From the NCBI GenBank assembly GCA_030765645.1, contig JAVCCE010000044.1:1-53426 (forward strand): 53,426 nt of DNA, written 5' to 3'. The notes under the pieces were generated by a model, which was not told where the DNA came from, made no database searches, and worked only from the letters and a program-made list of their open reading frames with translations. Source of the stretch: Candidatus Hinthialibacter antarcticus. GTDB taxonomy: Bacteria; Hinthialibacterota; Hinthialibacteria; Hinthialibacterales; Hinthialibacteraceae. The position numbers and the translations under genes were made by a program. Below are positions 1 to 9,437 of this stretch, one piece after another; position 1 is the first letter of the stretch; each line of letters starts with the position of its first letter.

Positions 1-4
1 GACC

Positions 5-136
5 CTTATGCACAGGCGCTCCCGGAGTTGAACCCATGCCTGATTGGTTCGTCAATTTTTAATATGCCCGAATATGTTTTCTCTAACAAAATTATGGCCA
101 TCCATCAATGTAAGGACTCACTTACCGGATGAACCA
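5..136 (+). repeat. Structured intergenic repeat, copy 1 (5' part cut by window edge)
   Basis: This stretch is nearly the same as 36704-36834, in the same orientation. Shared blocks include CTTATGCACAGGCGCTCCC, ACCCATGCCTGATTGGTT, ATTATGGCCATCCATCAATG and ACTCACTTACCGGATGAACC, separated by a more variable middle. In copy 2 the ACCCATGCCTGAT block is the right arm of a long hairpin whose left arm lies 66 nt upstream. Here that arm would fall outside the window, so the element is probably truncated by the edge. It lies beyond the 3' end of the minus-strand gene at 286. No reading frame in it looks coding. The identity is seen directly; its nature (mobile miniature element or structured RNA) is not known. 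Confidence 0.75.
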
Positions 137-285
137 TGTTTTTTTATACTCACTGGCGGAGGGACGCATCGCCAATGTGAAACGCCGATCAGGGCTTGGG
201 AGCGTTCAGGATGTTAAATGCCCACCTACTGATACTATCCATCCGCCTGATTCTGTCAATCGTGTGTTCTTCGAGGCCTCTATTA

Positions 286-1425
286 TTACGCAAAAACAAA
301 CACGTTGCCGTCTGTGCAAGGCGCGTATAACCGTCCGTCCGGGCTGATGGCGGGCTGCGTTTCAAAGGCGCGAGTCCCTTCGAAGATGACAGTTCGTTGA
401 AATTCTGAATCAAAGCGATAGAGGTTACCTTGGGGCGATCCCAAGTAGGCGTTGCCGCTCGCGTCGCAGACAGGGCTGGCTAAGTAGTATTCTCCATTGG
501 CGGGGCTAGCGGTTGAATAATTGTTTATGTCTCCCTGGTCGCGATAAATCGGCAGCGCCGCGATGTCGCCGTTCATGGTTGCGACGAAGAGTTTGTCGAT
601 CCCATCTCTGAAAACGGCGGGGGTTGCGTGGATGCAGCAGTCTAAGTCCATCAGTTTTTTTGGCTCTGATTTTTTCTGATAGATGTATTTCAGGCTACAA
701 GTGGTATTTCCATTGATGGGAACGATGACGCCATCATGCCATACCACGGGAGACGCGAAAGCGTTGACCGTGCCTTTGACGGCTTGCTGATAGAGGAGCG
801 TTTCATCAAAACCGAGAACGGCGTTGAACACTTCGATTTGATTGCCTCGGTTTGAACTGGCAACTCGGATGCCGTAAAGGCCTCCATCCGGCGAGGCGGA
901 CATGGCCGTACGCGGATTGTCGCCTGCGTTCCATTCTTGGGTTTTGGTTCCGTTTTTTCCTGATAACGCGACGAATTTTCCGCCCCAGCTGCTGGTGATG
1001 ACGGCGTCATGTTCATCAAGATAAAGCAGGTCGGATTGAATTCTCCGGTCGCGTCTCGCGGGCAGCATGACCTCCCAAACCGGTTGTCCTGTTTTGGCGT
1101 CGAGCGCATGAACGCGCCCCAACAACGAGCCGACATAGAGGACGGACGCGTCATTATTAATGGCGGGGGAGGCTTGGAAGCCGCCCGGCAGATCGCGCCG
1201 CCAGAGTAGTTTGCCATCGCTGTTATAGGCTTGAACGCCGCCCGCGCGGTCTGCAATAAACACCGAACCGCTTTGCGAAAATACGGGAGAGCCCACGACC
1301 GAGCCGCTGGCTTTCAGCGTATCGGTAAGTTTCGGTTCTTTTGAAAGCGACTGGGCGGAAAGCCCGCAACGCGACGGGTCGCCGCCCGCCATGCGCCATA
1401 CGGTTACGCCTTGTGTATTTGACAT
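286..1425 (-). CDS. PQQ-type beta-propeller repeat protein
   Basis: A 379-residue protein made of repeated blades of the PQQ/WD-like outer-membrane-assembly type. Recurrent segments such as GSPVFSQSGSVFIADRAGG, ASPAINNDASVLYVGS and YLASPVCDASGNAYLGSP each end in a small-hydrophobic strand followed by a Tyr- or Asp-rich turn (V-Y/L-A-L-D-A-K-T-G type). There is no clear signal peptide and no catalytic residue, so it is probably a structural or binding propeller. The ATG at 1425 follows AGGGGG at good spacing, and the stop of the upstream DUF362 gene lies only 9 nt before it, so the two form an operon. The ligand is unknown. A PQQ cofactor is not implied, since the name describes only the fold. 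Confidence 0.8.
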   Translation of the reverse strand: MSNTQGVTVWRMAGGDPSRCGLSAQSLSKEPKLTDTLKASGSVVGSPVFSQSGSVFIADRAGGVQAYNSDGKLLWRRDLPGGFQASPAINNDASVLYVGSLLGRVHALDAKTGQPVWEVMLPARRDRRIQSDLLYLDEHDAVITSSWGGKFVALSGKNGTKTQEWNAGDNPRTAMSASPDGGLYGIRVASSNRGNQIEVFNAVLGFDETLLYQQAVKGTVNAFASPVVWHDGVIVPINGNTTCSLKYIYQKKSEPKKLMDLDCCIHATPAVFRDGIDKLFVATMNGDIAALPIYRDQGDINNYSTASPANGEYYLASPVCDASGNAYLGSPQGNLYRFDSEFQRTVIFEGTRAFETQPAISPDGRLYAPCTDGNVFVFA

Positions 1426-1434
1426 GACAGCCCC

Positions 1435-2628
1435 CTAGCGTTGGTATGTCGGTTGAAAGTGATAACGAGCGGTTTCGATGGGGACGCCGACAACGTCCAG
1501 CATCGAGAGCCGGTTTTCGCCCAGACCCATTTCACGCGCCAGTTTCAGGCAGTTGATTCCATTGGCGAACGGCGGGGTGCGGTCGGCGGCGTCGGGGTCG
1601 AAGCCCATCACGGATGCGCCGACGGCGTCGGTGCAAACCGGGTTGCGCCCGACGAGTAACAAATTGGGACGACACACTTCGACCAGCGATCCGTTCCAGG
1701 TTCCTTCTGCGTTTGAGATGGTGCTGACGCCGTCAATGATTGTTAATTCCACAGGAAAGGCCGCGTTGAGATCGACGATAAACTGCGGCACGTTGAAGCC
1801 ATGGTCTTGTTCGATGGATTTCCCGTTAAAAGTATCAATCGACGTCGAGGGCTTTTTTGTGCAATTGTGCATGGTCTGCCCACGGTAGCCGGTGGCGTTT
1901 TCGTTTGGAGCGTCAACGCCGTCTTCGCCGTACATGCTGCTGGGGGGGACGCCGAACATATTTTTCATCCCCAGGGTCACCCCGCCGGAGATATGGCTTT
2001 TCATTTTGGTCAACGAGACGATGACATCTGTCTTGGTATAACTCTGGTTGACTTCCCAGGCTGAGGCGAGCAAGCCGCCGTATGGAACTTTTGCGAGGTC
2101 GTAGGCGCCGTGGCGGCCTTTGTTGCGGGTGTTCTCAAACACGCATTTGCCGTCCATCGCCTTGTTGAAGTCGTCAATGTTATAGTCATAGTGCGCGAAG
2201 TCGGCGTCGTGATTTTCGCCAAAGGGCAACTGGTCGCAGAAGGTCACCTGTTTCGCGCCGTATTCAACCAACAGGCTGCCCGCCGCTTTGGCGACGATTG
2301 GGTGAACCACCGTCGTCATCCAGTAGGGGACGCCGCTCCAGACGTTGGCGGGCGAATTGACCAGATTGACTTTGATGGTGACGAACTGGTTCTTGACCAA
2401 ACTGCGGACGCCGCCCACTTCATCAAACATATTGCCCAACAATTCGCGAACTTTTGCGTAGTCATATTGGTTGCAGATTTGGATCGAGGTCAGGGTGCGC
2501 GGAACCTGGGCGGGTTTGCTCCAACCTGGAACGGAAATGGCGGCGAGCGCTGCGGTTTGTAAAAACCGCCGCCTCGGCAGGGTGAAGGTTGGGGCCTTCG
2601 GAACTGATGTGTGCATTTGTTTTTTCAT
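1435..2628 (-). CDS. Tat-exported DUF362 domain protein
   Basis: A 397-residue protein with a twin-arginine signal near residues 19-40 (RRRFLQTAALAAISVPG), so it is exported folded. The rest matches the DUF362 family: an early MFDEVGGVRSLVKN segment, a central VIVSLTKMKSHISGGVTLGMK block, and GRNPVCTDAVGASVMGFDPD towards the end. Many DUF362 proteins carry ferredoxin-like clusters; no CxxCxxC cluster is present here. The ATG at 2628 is preceded by GAGGAT. It is the first gene of a two-gene operon with the beta-propeller gene. The biochemical function of the family is not established, so none is proposed. Confidence 0.82.
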   Translation of the reverse strand: MKKQMHTSVPKAPTFTLPRRRFLQTAALAAISVPGWSKPAQVPRTLTSIQICNQYDYAKVRELLGNMFDEVGGVRSLVKNQFVTIKVNLVNSPANVWSGVPYWMTTVVHPIVAKAAGSLLVEYGAKQVTFCDQLPFGENHDADFAHYDYNIDDFNKAMDGKCVFENTRNKGRHGAYDLAKVPYGGLLASAWEVNQSYTKTDVIVSLTKMKSHISGGVTLGMKNMFGVPPSSMYGEDGVDAPNENATGYRGQTMHNCTKKPSTSIDTFNGKSIEQDHGFNVPQFIVDLNAAFPVELTIIDGVSTISNAEGTWNGSLVEVCRPNLLLVGRNPVCTDAVGASVMGFDPDAADRTPPFANGINCLKLAREMGLGENRLSMLDVVGVPIETARYHFQPTYQR

Positions 2629-2655
2629 TGGCCTATCCTCTCTACATCTCTATCT

Positions 2656-2661
2656 ATTATA
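2656..2661 (-). promoter_or_regulatory. Likely -10 box for the DUF362/propeller operon
   Basis: A perfect TATAAT on the minus strand lies 28 nt upstream of the DUF362 start codon. No good -35 box sits 16-18 nt further upstream. The region 2629-2844 separates two divergent genes and must contain promoters for both; the plus-strand promoter could not be placed with confidence. Confidence 0.4.
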
Positions 2662-2844
2662 ACGGATGTTGGCCTCTACCCGTTAGAGTTGTTTGAGGGT
2701 TTGCCTGAATGTCTCGATCATGACGTGAAAATGCGCCTTGAAACAATTTTGCGCTTTTTTTGTGTTTGTTGGCGAAAAAGGGAAGACGAAGAGGGACGGA
2801 ATACGTTACAATGGTAGACAACTGACGGGAAACGTAAAAACCCT

Positions 2845-5757
2845 ATGGATTCGTTTCGAATACTGCATCCATATTACCTGTTGTTATTGCTGGCGGTCCC
2901 GCTGCTGTGGTACACCGCCCGGCAGGTGCGCGTGTTGGGGCGCGGGCGCAAGTCTCTCACCCTGTTTTTGCGCACATTGGTGATTTTGTTCTTCATTCTG
3001 GCGTTGTCCGAAGTCGAGATGCTGGACCGCGGCGATACGCTGTCGATCTTTTTTGCCATTGACCGCTCCTCCAGCGTTCCCCAAGACCAACAACAATATG
3101 CGCTGGCCTATGTGCAGGAGCAACTCAATCAATTGCCGCCCGAAGACCTCGCGGGTATTTTGTTCTTCGGCAAAGAAGCCGCGATCCAGGAAAACCCCGG
3201 CGAAAGCGTGACCCTGCCTGAATATCAGGCGCTGGTTGATGCGGAAGGCACCGATATTGAATCCGCCGTGGGGTTGGCGATGGCGGCGTTTCAAGAGGGG
3301 ATGCAAAAGCGCATCGTCTTGCTGACCGACGGCAACCAGACCCAGGGCGATGCGGCGTCCGCCGTCCAACGCGCCAAAGCGGCGGGCATTGACGTTTGGG
3401 TGTTGCCGCTGGAATACGTGTATACCCAGGAAGTATTGCTCGAAGACGTGGTCTTGCCGTCGCGGATTCGAGAGAAAGAGCCGTTCACCGTTAAGGCGTT
3501 GGTCAACGCGCAAGAACAAGGCCCCGGCAAGTTGCGCTTATATGAAAACGGCGAACTCATCGCCGAAGAAGACGTTGAATTGGAACCCGGCAAAAACGCA
3601 TTTCAATTCACCCGCGAAATTGAATACAGCGGCGTTTATAATTACGAAGCCCAAATCGAAGCCGAAAACGACAAGCGCCCCTCAAACAACCGCGCCCAAA
3701 ACTCGGCCTTAATCAAGGGAATGCCCCGCATTTTGTTGCTGGAAGCCGAGCCGGATTTGGGGCAGTTTCTGGTTGCGGCGCTGCTTTCAGAAGGCATCCA
3801 AGTGGATATGCGCGCGCCCGAAGAGACGCCGCTGTCGATCCGTGAACTGCAAGCCTACGACAGCATAATCTTGTCGAACGTTTCGGCGGAGCGCATCCCG
3901 CCCTCGCAACAGCGCATGATCGAAACCGCTGTGCGCGACTTGGGCATTGGGCTAATCATGCTGGGCGGGCCGGACAGTTTCGGCGCGGGCGGCTGGCAAG
4001 GCTCGCCGATTGAAGAGGCGCTGCCGGTTGCGATGGATGTGAAGCAGCGCAAGGTTATCCCCAGCGGCGCTCTGGCGCTGATTATGCACTCGTGCGAAAT
4101 TCCTCAAGGCAATTACTGGTCGCAAGAAATTTCGGTCGCCGCGCTCAACGTGTTGGGACGTAACGATTACATGGGCTTTTTGCGTTTCAGTATGCAAGCG
4201 GGCGGGCCTGCCTGGCTGTTTCCTCTGACGAAGGTCGGCAGCAAGCGCGATATGAAAAACAAGATTCAAAATTTGCGGTTTAACGACATTGGCGACATGC
4301 CGTCGTTTGATAATACCTTGCAAAAGGCGTATGACTCGCTGGTTGAAGTCGAGGCTAACGTCAAGCATATCGTTATCCTCTCTGACGGCGATCCGGCGCA
4401 ACCCAGCCAAGGCTTGGTAGATGATATTATCGACGCGGGCATCACCATTTCGACGGTGTGCATCGCCCCGCACGGCATCAACGGCACTGCGGTCATGGAA
4501 GAACTGGCCGAGTATTGCAACGGCAAGTTTTATCATGTGAAGAACAACAAGAACCTGCCTAAGATTTTTATCAAAGAAGCCTCAACCATTCGCCGCAATA
4601 TGTTGGTGGAAGAAACCTTTACGCCGCGTTTGCGTCAAATGAGCGAAATGCTGTTGGGGTTTGAGAGCGGGTTCCCGTCGCTGGACGGATATGTCGTCGC
4701 CGGGTTCAAAGACCAGGCCGAAACGGTGTTGACCTCAGACAAAGAAGACCCGCTGTTGGCGCACTGGCGCTATGGGCTTGGCAAGACGGCTGCGTTTACC
4801 AGCGGCCCCAAAGCGCGTTGGGCGAACACTTGGCTGAGTTGGGAGCAATACGCCAAGTTCTGGGGACAATTGGTGCGTTGGACGCTGCGCAGCACCGAAG
4901 ACGATAACTTCGTCGTGCAGACCTCGGTCGAAGGCGACCGGGTGCGCATCGCCATTGATGCCATGACCGAAGACGGCGAATTTCTCAATGATCTCGATTT
5001 TAGCGGCGCTGTGTTGAACCCTTCGCTGGAACCGGTCGAGGTGGATATTCGCCAGACCCAGCCGGGGCGGTATGAAGCGGAACTGTCGGCCAAAGAAGCA
5101 GGCAGTTATTTGATGAACCTAGCGTACGAACAAAAAGGCGAACAACTCGAGGGGCGTTTGACGGCGGGAATCTCCGTCCCCTATTCGCCCGAACACAGCA
5201 CGACCAAACAAAATGACGTGATCCTGAAACAATTGCAGGAACTGTCCGCCAATCCATTTTTGGAGCCGGACCAATCCATCTTTGAGCATAATTTAATCGC
5301 TACGGGCGATATTAAACCGCTATGGCCGCTGATGATTGCTTTGGCGATAATCTTTTTCTTTTTGGATATCGCCGTGCGGCGCGTCTTCTTTGAACTCACC
5401 CAGTTAGAGGCTTTGTTGGGGAGAGTGAAGGCCTGGCTGTTGTATCCCTTCACGAGGCAATTGGCGCCGGTTGGCCCTGCGACCGAACAACTGGGCAACC
5501 TGATGCAGGCCAAGCAGCGCGCGGGGGAACAGTCGTTGGCCCAGGCGGGACAAAAGGAAGCGCTGCTGCAAAAATTAGAATCGCAGGGCGACATTGACGG
5601 TGCGCCTGAGGTCGCTGGCGCAAAAGACGAAGCGCCGTGGCAGGAAGTTAAACCCGGACAAGACGCCCCGCAGTTTGAAGAAGAGAAAAACGAATATACC
5701 AGCGCTTTGTTCCGCGCCAAACAGCGAGCGTCGTCGCAGATGAAAGATCGGAAATGA
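2845..5757 (+). CDS. Membrane-anchored von Willebrand factor A / glutamine amidotransferase-like protein
   Basis: A 970-residue protein of the BatA-like class often annotated as a glutamine-amidotransferase-like membrane protein. Two membrane segments (about 10-25 and 40-56) precede a vWA domain with a DxSxS metal site at D73-S75-S77. A beta-sandwich region (about 200-290) and an amidotransferase-like segment (about 290-400, with LGGPDSFGAGGW) follow. A second vWA-like region (about 415-590) has lost the metal site: the first-strand position reads IMHSCEIP. A third membrane helix lies at about 825-845, then a charged Gln/Ala/Glu-rich tail. Known relatives sit in the inner membrane with MoxR ATPases; none is present here. 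The stop overlaps the next gene by 4 nt (ATGA), so the two are translationally coupled. Confidence 0.85.
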   Translation: MDSFRILHPYYLLLLLAVPLLWYTARQVRVLGRGRKSLTLFLRTLVILFFILALSEVEMLDRGDTLSIFFAIDRSSSVPQDQQQYALAYVQEQLNQLPPEDLAGILFFGKEAAIQENPGESVTLPEYQALVDAEGTDIESAVGLAMAAFQEGMQKRIVLLTDGNQTQGDAASAVQRAKAAGIDVWVLPLEYVYTQEVLLEDVVLPSRIREKEPFTVKALVNAQEQGPGKLRLYENGELIAEEDVELEPGKNAFQFTREIEYSGVYNYEAQIEAENDKRPSNNRAQNSALIKGMPRILLLEAEPDLGQFLVAALLSEGIQVDMRAPEETPLSIRELQAYDSIILSNVSAERIPPSQQRMIETAVRDLGIGLIMLGGPDSFGAGGWQGSPIEEALPVAMDVKQRKVIPSGALALIMHSCEIPQGNYWSQEISVAALNVLGRNDYMGFLRFSMQAGGPAWLFPLTKVGSKRDMKNKIQNLRFNDIGDMPSFDNTLQKAYDSLVEVEANVKHIVILSDGDPAQPSQGLVDDIIDAGITISTVCIAPHGINGTAVMEELAEYCNGKFYHVKNNKNLPKIFIKEASTIRRNMLVEETFTPRLRQMSEMLLGFESGFPSLDGYVVAGFKDQAETVLTSDKEDPLLAHWRYGLGKTAAFTSGPKARWANTWLSWEQYAKFWGQLVRWTLRSTEDDNFVVQTSVEGDRVRIAIDAMTEDGEFLNDLDFSGAVLNPSLEPVEVDIRQTQPGRYEAELSAKEAGSYLMNLAYEQKGEQLEGRLTAGISVPYSPEHSTTKQNDVILKQLQELSANPFLEPDQSIFEHNLIATGDIKPLWPLMIALAIIFFFLDIAVRRVFFELTQLEALLGRVKAWLLYPFTRQLAPVGPATEQLGNLMQAKQRAGEQSLAQAGQKEALLQKLESQGDIDGAPEVAGAKDEAPWQEVKPGQDAPQFEEEKNEYTSALFRAKQRASSQMKDRK

Positions 5758-6539
5758 TTCAGGGCAATCAAGCGCATTTGGGTTTTATCAATCGGCGCCA
5801 AGCGCTCTTTGGCGTTGCGTCTGCATTGTTGGGCGCGGGGTGCAACACGGTTTCAAAAAAAAAACCGGAAGATGACCATGAACTCGACGCCGCGCCGCCG
5901 CCGTTTGAAATGGGGCTTTCGTACCATTACGACCATGTCGGCCCGCGTCCATTTGGTGAGGGCGACCGCGATTGCACCGGGGGGCGCGTGGTCAGCGTGT
6001 TGGGGCGCGACCCCGATTACCAGAACTTGTGGGTCGTCCAAGACCGCTTTGAATGCGAGCAGGGAATCGAGATCGGCTTGTATGACGACAAATACCGCCG
6101 TCATCGCCAGGGTCTGACAAGCGCGGCGGGCGTGATTCAAATCGAAGAAAAACCGCCTGCGCCAATTCGCTATCTCGAATTAAAAAAGAAAGACAAAAAG
6201 ACCTTTGAGACCGAACAGGTTTTTATGACCGCCGCAGGAGAAGTCGTCGGCGCCGCGCACATGACCGAGAATGTTGAACGCCGATTTGACTATCGCATCA
6301 TAAACCCGATTGGCGCGATCTTGTGCCGGTATTTTATCGTCGATGTTTCGATTGAGGCCGACCTGAACGGCGCCCCGGTGACGGTCGCTGCCAAAGTTGA
6401 ATCCTACTGGTCGGACAAACTGCACTGGTTCGTCCAGATGGAATATGAGTTCAAACCGATGCAGCGCGGCGGTAAGGCCGTCGGCCCCGCTTATCGCGCC
6501 AAGAGCGTTCTTAAAGACATTCAAGAAGCCGAGGCTTAG
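5754..6539 (+). CDS. Tat-signal putative lipoprotein, unknown function
   Basis: A 261-residue protein. Its N-terminus carries a twin Arg ([18 protein letters not shown]) that ends in a possible lipobox Cys at about residue 30, although the -3 residue is Gly and so atypical. It is therefore probably exported by Tat and lipidated. The mature part is beta-rich with no family I recognise. Aromatic and charged strands ([35 protein letters not shown]) look like a beta-barrel or lipocalin-like sandwich. It overlaps the vWA gene by ATGA, so it is probably a partner of that membrane protein. It is convergent with the copper ATPase, with a 4-nt overlap of stop codons. Confidence 0.72.
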   Translation: MIQGNQAHLGFINRRQALFGVASALLGAGCNTVSKKKPEDDHELDAAPPPFEMGLSYHYDHVGPRPFGEGDRDCTGGRVVSVLGRDPDYQNLWVVQDRFECEQGIEIGLYDDKYRRHRQGLTSAAGVIQIEEKPPAPIRYLELKKKDKKTFETEQVFMTAAGEVVGAAHMTENVERRFDYRIINPIGAILCRYFIVDVSIEADLNGAPVTVAAKVESYWSDKLHWFVQMEYEFKPMQRGGKAVGPAYRAKSVLKDIQEAEA

Positions 6540-8653
6540 TCCGCTTTGTTCCGTAATAGCAGCAGCGAGTTACTGACGACGCAGACCGAACTCATCGCCA
6601 TCGCGCCCGCTGCGAGCATGGGCGTTAAAAAGCCGAGAGCCGCCGCTGGAACCGCACAGACGTTGTAAAAGAACGCCCAGAATAAATTCTGTTTGATCTT
6701 ACGCAATGCGAGCCGACTGAGCTGAATGGCGCGTACGGCTTTGAGCGGGTCGTCGCCGATCAACACAATGTCGCCGCTTTCTTTGGCGACGTCCGTACCG
6801 CCGCCCATGGCGACGCCGATGTCGGCTTGCGCTAATGCGGGGGCATCATTGACGCCGTCGCCCGCCATGGCGACGATGCCGCCCTGCTTCTGTAATGTTT
6901 GGATAACGTCCGCTTTTTGTGTAGGGCGTACTTCCGCAAAAACGCTTTTAATTCCCAATTTATTTGCAACCGCCTCGGCGGTTTCTTGTTTATCGCCTGA
7001 TAATAAATGGACGGTCAGCCCCATGGCTTGCAACTGCTGGATCGCTGGTTTTGACGACGTTCGTATCTGGTCGCGGAGCGCGAATGCGCCAGCGGCTTGT
7101 TTGTCGTTTGCACATGCAACGACGGTCTGTCCGCGTTGCGCCGCTTGTTGCGTCCATTCGGTCAGGGCGGACGTATCAATGTCGTTCTCGTTTAGGAACG
7201 CAATCGAGCCGATGTGGATTTGCGCGCCGCCCGCATCGGCGATGACGCCGCCGCCGCTTTGTTCGTTGACGGCGTGTGGTTCCTGAATGTGGAGTTGCTT
7301 TTCCTGCGCATGTCTCACAATCGCTTGCGCGAGCGGATGCCGCGAGGCGGACTCAACGGACGCAGCCAGCGCAAGCCAATCATCATTATGAAGCGAGGTC
7401 GAGTCAGAGACGGCGGGCCTGCCTTCGGTCAGAGTTCCTGTTTTATCGAACACGAAATCGGTGAGTTGTCCGGCTTGTTCGAGGGTATGGGCTTCTTTGA
7501 TGAGGATGCCTTCGCGCGCGCCCTTGGCGGTTCCGGCCATGACGGCGGTGGGAGTGGCGAGTCCTAACGCGCAGGGGCAGGCGATAATCAACACCGCTAC
7601 CGCATTCACCATCGCGGTGGTGATCTCATGCGGTTGCGCCCAGGCCCATCCGGCGAATGTGAGTGCCGCGACAACGATAATCACCGGGACGAACACGGCG
7701 GATACGCGGTCGGCGAGGCGTTGTACGTCGGCCTTCGATTCTTGGGCGCGACGCACGAAATCGACGATGCGTTGCAGGGCGGCGTCGGAACCGGTGTGGG
7801 TGACTTCGAGTTCGATCACGCCAGTTAGGTTTAATGTGCCGCCGACGGTTTCATCGCCGACGCTTTTCTCAACCGGCATGCTCTCGCCAGTCAGCATGGA
7901 CTCATCAATGGTCGATTGGCCCTTGATGATGGTTCCGTCTAGTGGGATTGACTCGCTGGGGCGAACGCGGATGCGCGCTCCGGGTTGGATTTCTTCGACT
8001 GCGACCGTGCGTTCTTCTCCGTCTTCGAGTAGATGGGCAGTCGGCGGCGACAGGTCAAGCAAGGATTCGACCGCTGACGCCGCCGCGCCGCGTGCGCGGG
8101 TTTCGAGATATTTGCCGATAGAGATCAACGTCAAAATCATCGCGGCGCCGTCGAAATAGAGCGGCGCATCCGGCAAAAATAAACTGACGACGCTGAATCC
8201 ATAGGCGGCGCTTGCGCCCAATACGATCAGGGTGTCCATTGTGGTCGCGCCGTGGCGCGCCGCTTTGAACGCCGCTTTGTAAAACGGGAACCCGACATAC
8301 GCTTGAACAATCGTCGCCAGAATAAAAATGACAAATTCCGATCCGGGAAATGAGACGCCCATGCTCAACGCCATGATTGGAACGCAGAGCGCCGAGCCGA
8401 CGATCATCCGCCGCAGCCATCCGCGTAATGCGCGTTTGCGTTCGGAGTCTTTCGCGTTGCGGGATTGTTGCTCTATGGGCGCGGCGTCATACCCGGCGTT
8501 TTTCACCGCTTGGACGAAATCGCTCTCGGAGACCGCGTCGTCTGGCGTGACAATTGAGGCTTGTTCGGTGGCGAGATTGACGCGCACTTGTGCGTTGGGC
8601 GCGGCGGATTGCAGCGCTTTTTCTACGCGGCTGACGCAGGAGGCGCAAGTCAT
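6536..8653 (-). CDS. copA: Copper-translocating P-type ATPase (CopA), main reading frame
   Basis: A P1B-type ATPase that exports Cu(+) across the inner membrane. The 705 residues counted from the only in-frame ATG show the CxxC of a heavy-metal domain at C3/C6, the TGES actuator motif, the intramembrane CPC at 359-361, the phosphorylated Asp403 in DKTGT, the HP motif (SRHPLAQ) and [10 protein letters not shown]. The YN and MSSV motifs of the last helices fit Cu(+) specificity. The start is the problem: the ATG falls inside the metal-binding domain and removes its first beta-strand. The frame stays open 29 codons further upstream (to 8743) with that strand present (TIRLSIQG) but no ATG, GTG or TTG. 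The frame is reached from the upstream copZ-like frame by a -1 shift in an A9 run, giving a protein of about 805 residues with two metal-binding domains. Confidence 0.93.
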   Translation of the reverse strand: MTCASCVSRVEKALQSAAPNAQVRVNLATEQASIVTPDDAVSESDFVQAVKNAGYDAAPIEQQSRNAKDSERKRALRGWLRRMIVGSALCVPIMALSMGVSFPGSEFVIFILATIVQAYVGFPFYKAAFKAARHGATTMDTLIVLGASAAYGFSVVSLFLPDAPLYFDGAAMILTLISIGKYLETRARGAAASAVESLLDLSPPTAHLLEDGEERTVAVEEIQPGARIRVRPSESIPLDGTIIKGQSTIDESMLTGESMPVEKSVGDETVGGTLNLTGVIELEVTHTGSDAALQRIVDFVRRAQESKADVQRLADRVSAVFVPVIIVVAALTFAGWAWAQPHEITTAMVNAVAVLIIACPCALGLATPTAVMAGTAKGAREGILIKEAHTLEQAGQLTDFVFDKTGTLTEGRPAVSDSTSLHNDDWLALAASVESASRHPLAQAIVRHAQEKQLHIQEPHAVNEQSGGGVIADAGGAQIHIGSIAFLNENDIDTSALTEWTQQAAQRGQTVVACANDKQAAGAFALRDQIRTSSKPAIQQLQAMGLTVHLLSGDKQETAEAVANKLGIKSVFAEVRPTQKADVIQTLQKQGGIVAMAGDGVNDAPALAQADIGVAMGGGTDVAKESGDIVLIGDDPLKAVRAIQLSRLALRKIKQNLFWAFFYNVCAVPAAALGFLTPMLAAGAMAMSSVCVVSNSLLLLRNKAD

Positions 8654-8727
8654 GCCCTGGATCGATAAGCGTATGGTCGCGTTAGCGTCAATTGCTTGCG
8701 TTTCAGGCGGGCAATCAGAGGGCGCGT

Positions 8728-8946
8728 CTACGGTTTTTTTTTAACGGGGGTGAAATCGGCCTGCTGGACGGCGTCAAACAGCGCGTCCTCATTGGTCTGG
8801 CCGGAGTCATATTCAACAACGGCTTGTTTGCTGTCTAACTCAACCTGGACGGACGAAACGCCCGGGATAGATTCTAAGGCTTTGGTTGCGGATTTAACGC
8901 AATGCCCGCAAGTCATGCCTTCGATCAAGAATGTCGTGGAAGTCAT
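8728..8946 (-). CDS. copZ: Copper chaperone CopZ-like heavy-metal domain, probable N-terminus of CopA
   Basis: A 72-residue HMA domain with the metal ligands in GMTCGHC at residues 10-16 and the usual beta-alpha-beta order. The ATG at 8946 follows AAGGATTTTCT, a good ribosome-binding site. Read alone it is a free copper chaperone, but it ends VKKKP-stop on a run of nine A. One extra base would continue it directly into the ATPase frame through a Pro/Asp-rich linker. Either the cell makes both a short chaperone and a long pump through slippage, as known for Escherichia coli copA, or the A run is miscounted and this is one gene. Confidence 0.8.
   Translation of the reverse strand: MTSTTFLIEGMTCGHCVKSATKALESIPGVSSVQVELDSKQAVVEYDSGQTNEDALFDAVQQADFTPVKKKP
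8734..8742 (-). promoter_or_regulatory. A9 slippery run joining copZ and copA frames
   Basis: On the minus strand the run of nine A is read as three Lys codons in the copZ frame, followed by CCG TAG. A -1 ribosomal shift, or one extra A added by RNA polymerase, continues reading into ACC GTA GAC and the ATPase. An A9 run satisfies the A-AAA-AAA slippery heptamer, and A9 is also a known length for transcriptional slippage. I see no clear stimulatory hairpin just downstream, and no strong internal Shine-Dalgarno sequence upstream. Confidence 0.6.
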
Positions 8947-8995
8947 AGAAAATCCTTAAAAAATCGAACCAGCAATTAAAAAGGCGGATATCGAA

Positions 8996-9025
8996 AGTAT
9001 ACCTGATACGCTCGATACCCGCCAA
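8996..9025 (-). promoter_or_regulatory. Candidate promoter for copZ-copA
   Basis: On the minus strand TTGGCG (9020-9025) and TATACT (8996-9001) are separated by 18 nt, about 50 nt upstream of the copZ start. The spacer holds two direct GTATC repeats four bases apart, which could be a regulator site. The longer-than-optimal spacer would suit a MerR/CueR-type activator, but that is inference. Confidence 0.4.
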
Positions 9026-9060
9026 AAGTTTTTCGATGATAGAAGCAAAGGCTTCTTGTA

Positions 9061-9369
9061 TTATCCTCCCGCCGTCTCCGCGTCCCAATCAGGGCCGTTG
9101 GTGACTTGGTCTTTTGCATTGCGCCGCAAATCTTCCTGGAACTCGAAGTTCGCATTTTTCTCGATGTACTCTTGTTGTTCCTTGGGAACTTCATCTTCCG
9201 GAAAAATTGCGTTGACCGGACACACCGGAGCGCAGGCGTCGCAATCAATACACTCATCAGGGTTGATTAAAAGTTGATCTTCGCCTTCATAAAAACATTC
9301 GACCGGACAGACTTCTGCGCAGTCGCCGTATTTGCACTTCACGCAGGGTTCGCCAACCACATACGTCAT
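9061..9369 (-). CDS. fdxA: 7Fe ferredoxin, FdxA type
   Basis: A 102-residue soluble electron carrier. The N-terminal cysteines ([17 protein letters not shown]) and the second set ([13 protein letters not shown]) match ferredoxins with one 3Fe-4S and one 4Fe-4S cluster. The acidic C-terminal helix is usual for the family. The ATG at 9369 is preceded by AAGGAGAACC, a strong ribosome-binding site. A small hairpin (AGAAGC-AAAG-GCTTCT, 9041-9056) follows the stop without a T run, so it is at best a weak terminator before copZ. The electron partner cannot be told from the neighbours. Confidence 0.92.
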   Translation of the reverse strand: MTYVVGEPCVKCKYGDCAEVCPVECFYEGEDQLLINPDECIDCDACAPVCPVNAIFPEDEVPKEQQEYIEKNANFEFQEDLRRNAKDQVTNGPDWDAETAGG

Positions 9370-9437
9370 AATGGTTCTCCTTAAAGTTACGAGCTACCCA
9401 AGGCAAACGTCGCCGCTTCCCCCAGGCGTCGTATGGG

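Noticed and set aside
129-347. Short plus-strand frame at the left edge
   Set aside because: Starts in the repeat and runs over the end of the propeller gene; no recognisable protein.
3952-4536. Minus-strand frame of 194 codons inside the vWA gene
   Set aside because: Arg/His/Gln-rich shadow of a well-supported gene, with no domain and no ribosome-binding site.
7461-8159. Long plus-strand open frame (232 codons) opposite copA
   Set aside because: It is antisense to conserved ATPase motifs, and its Ser/Thr/Ala-rich product is a composition artefact of the GC-biased opposite strand.
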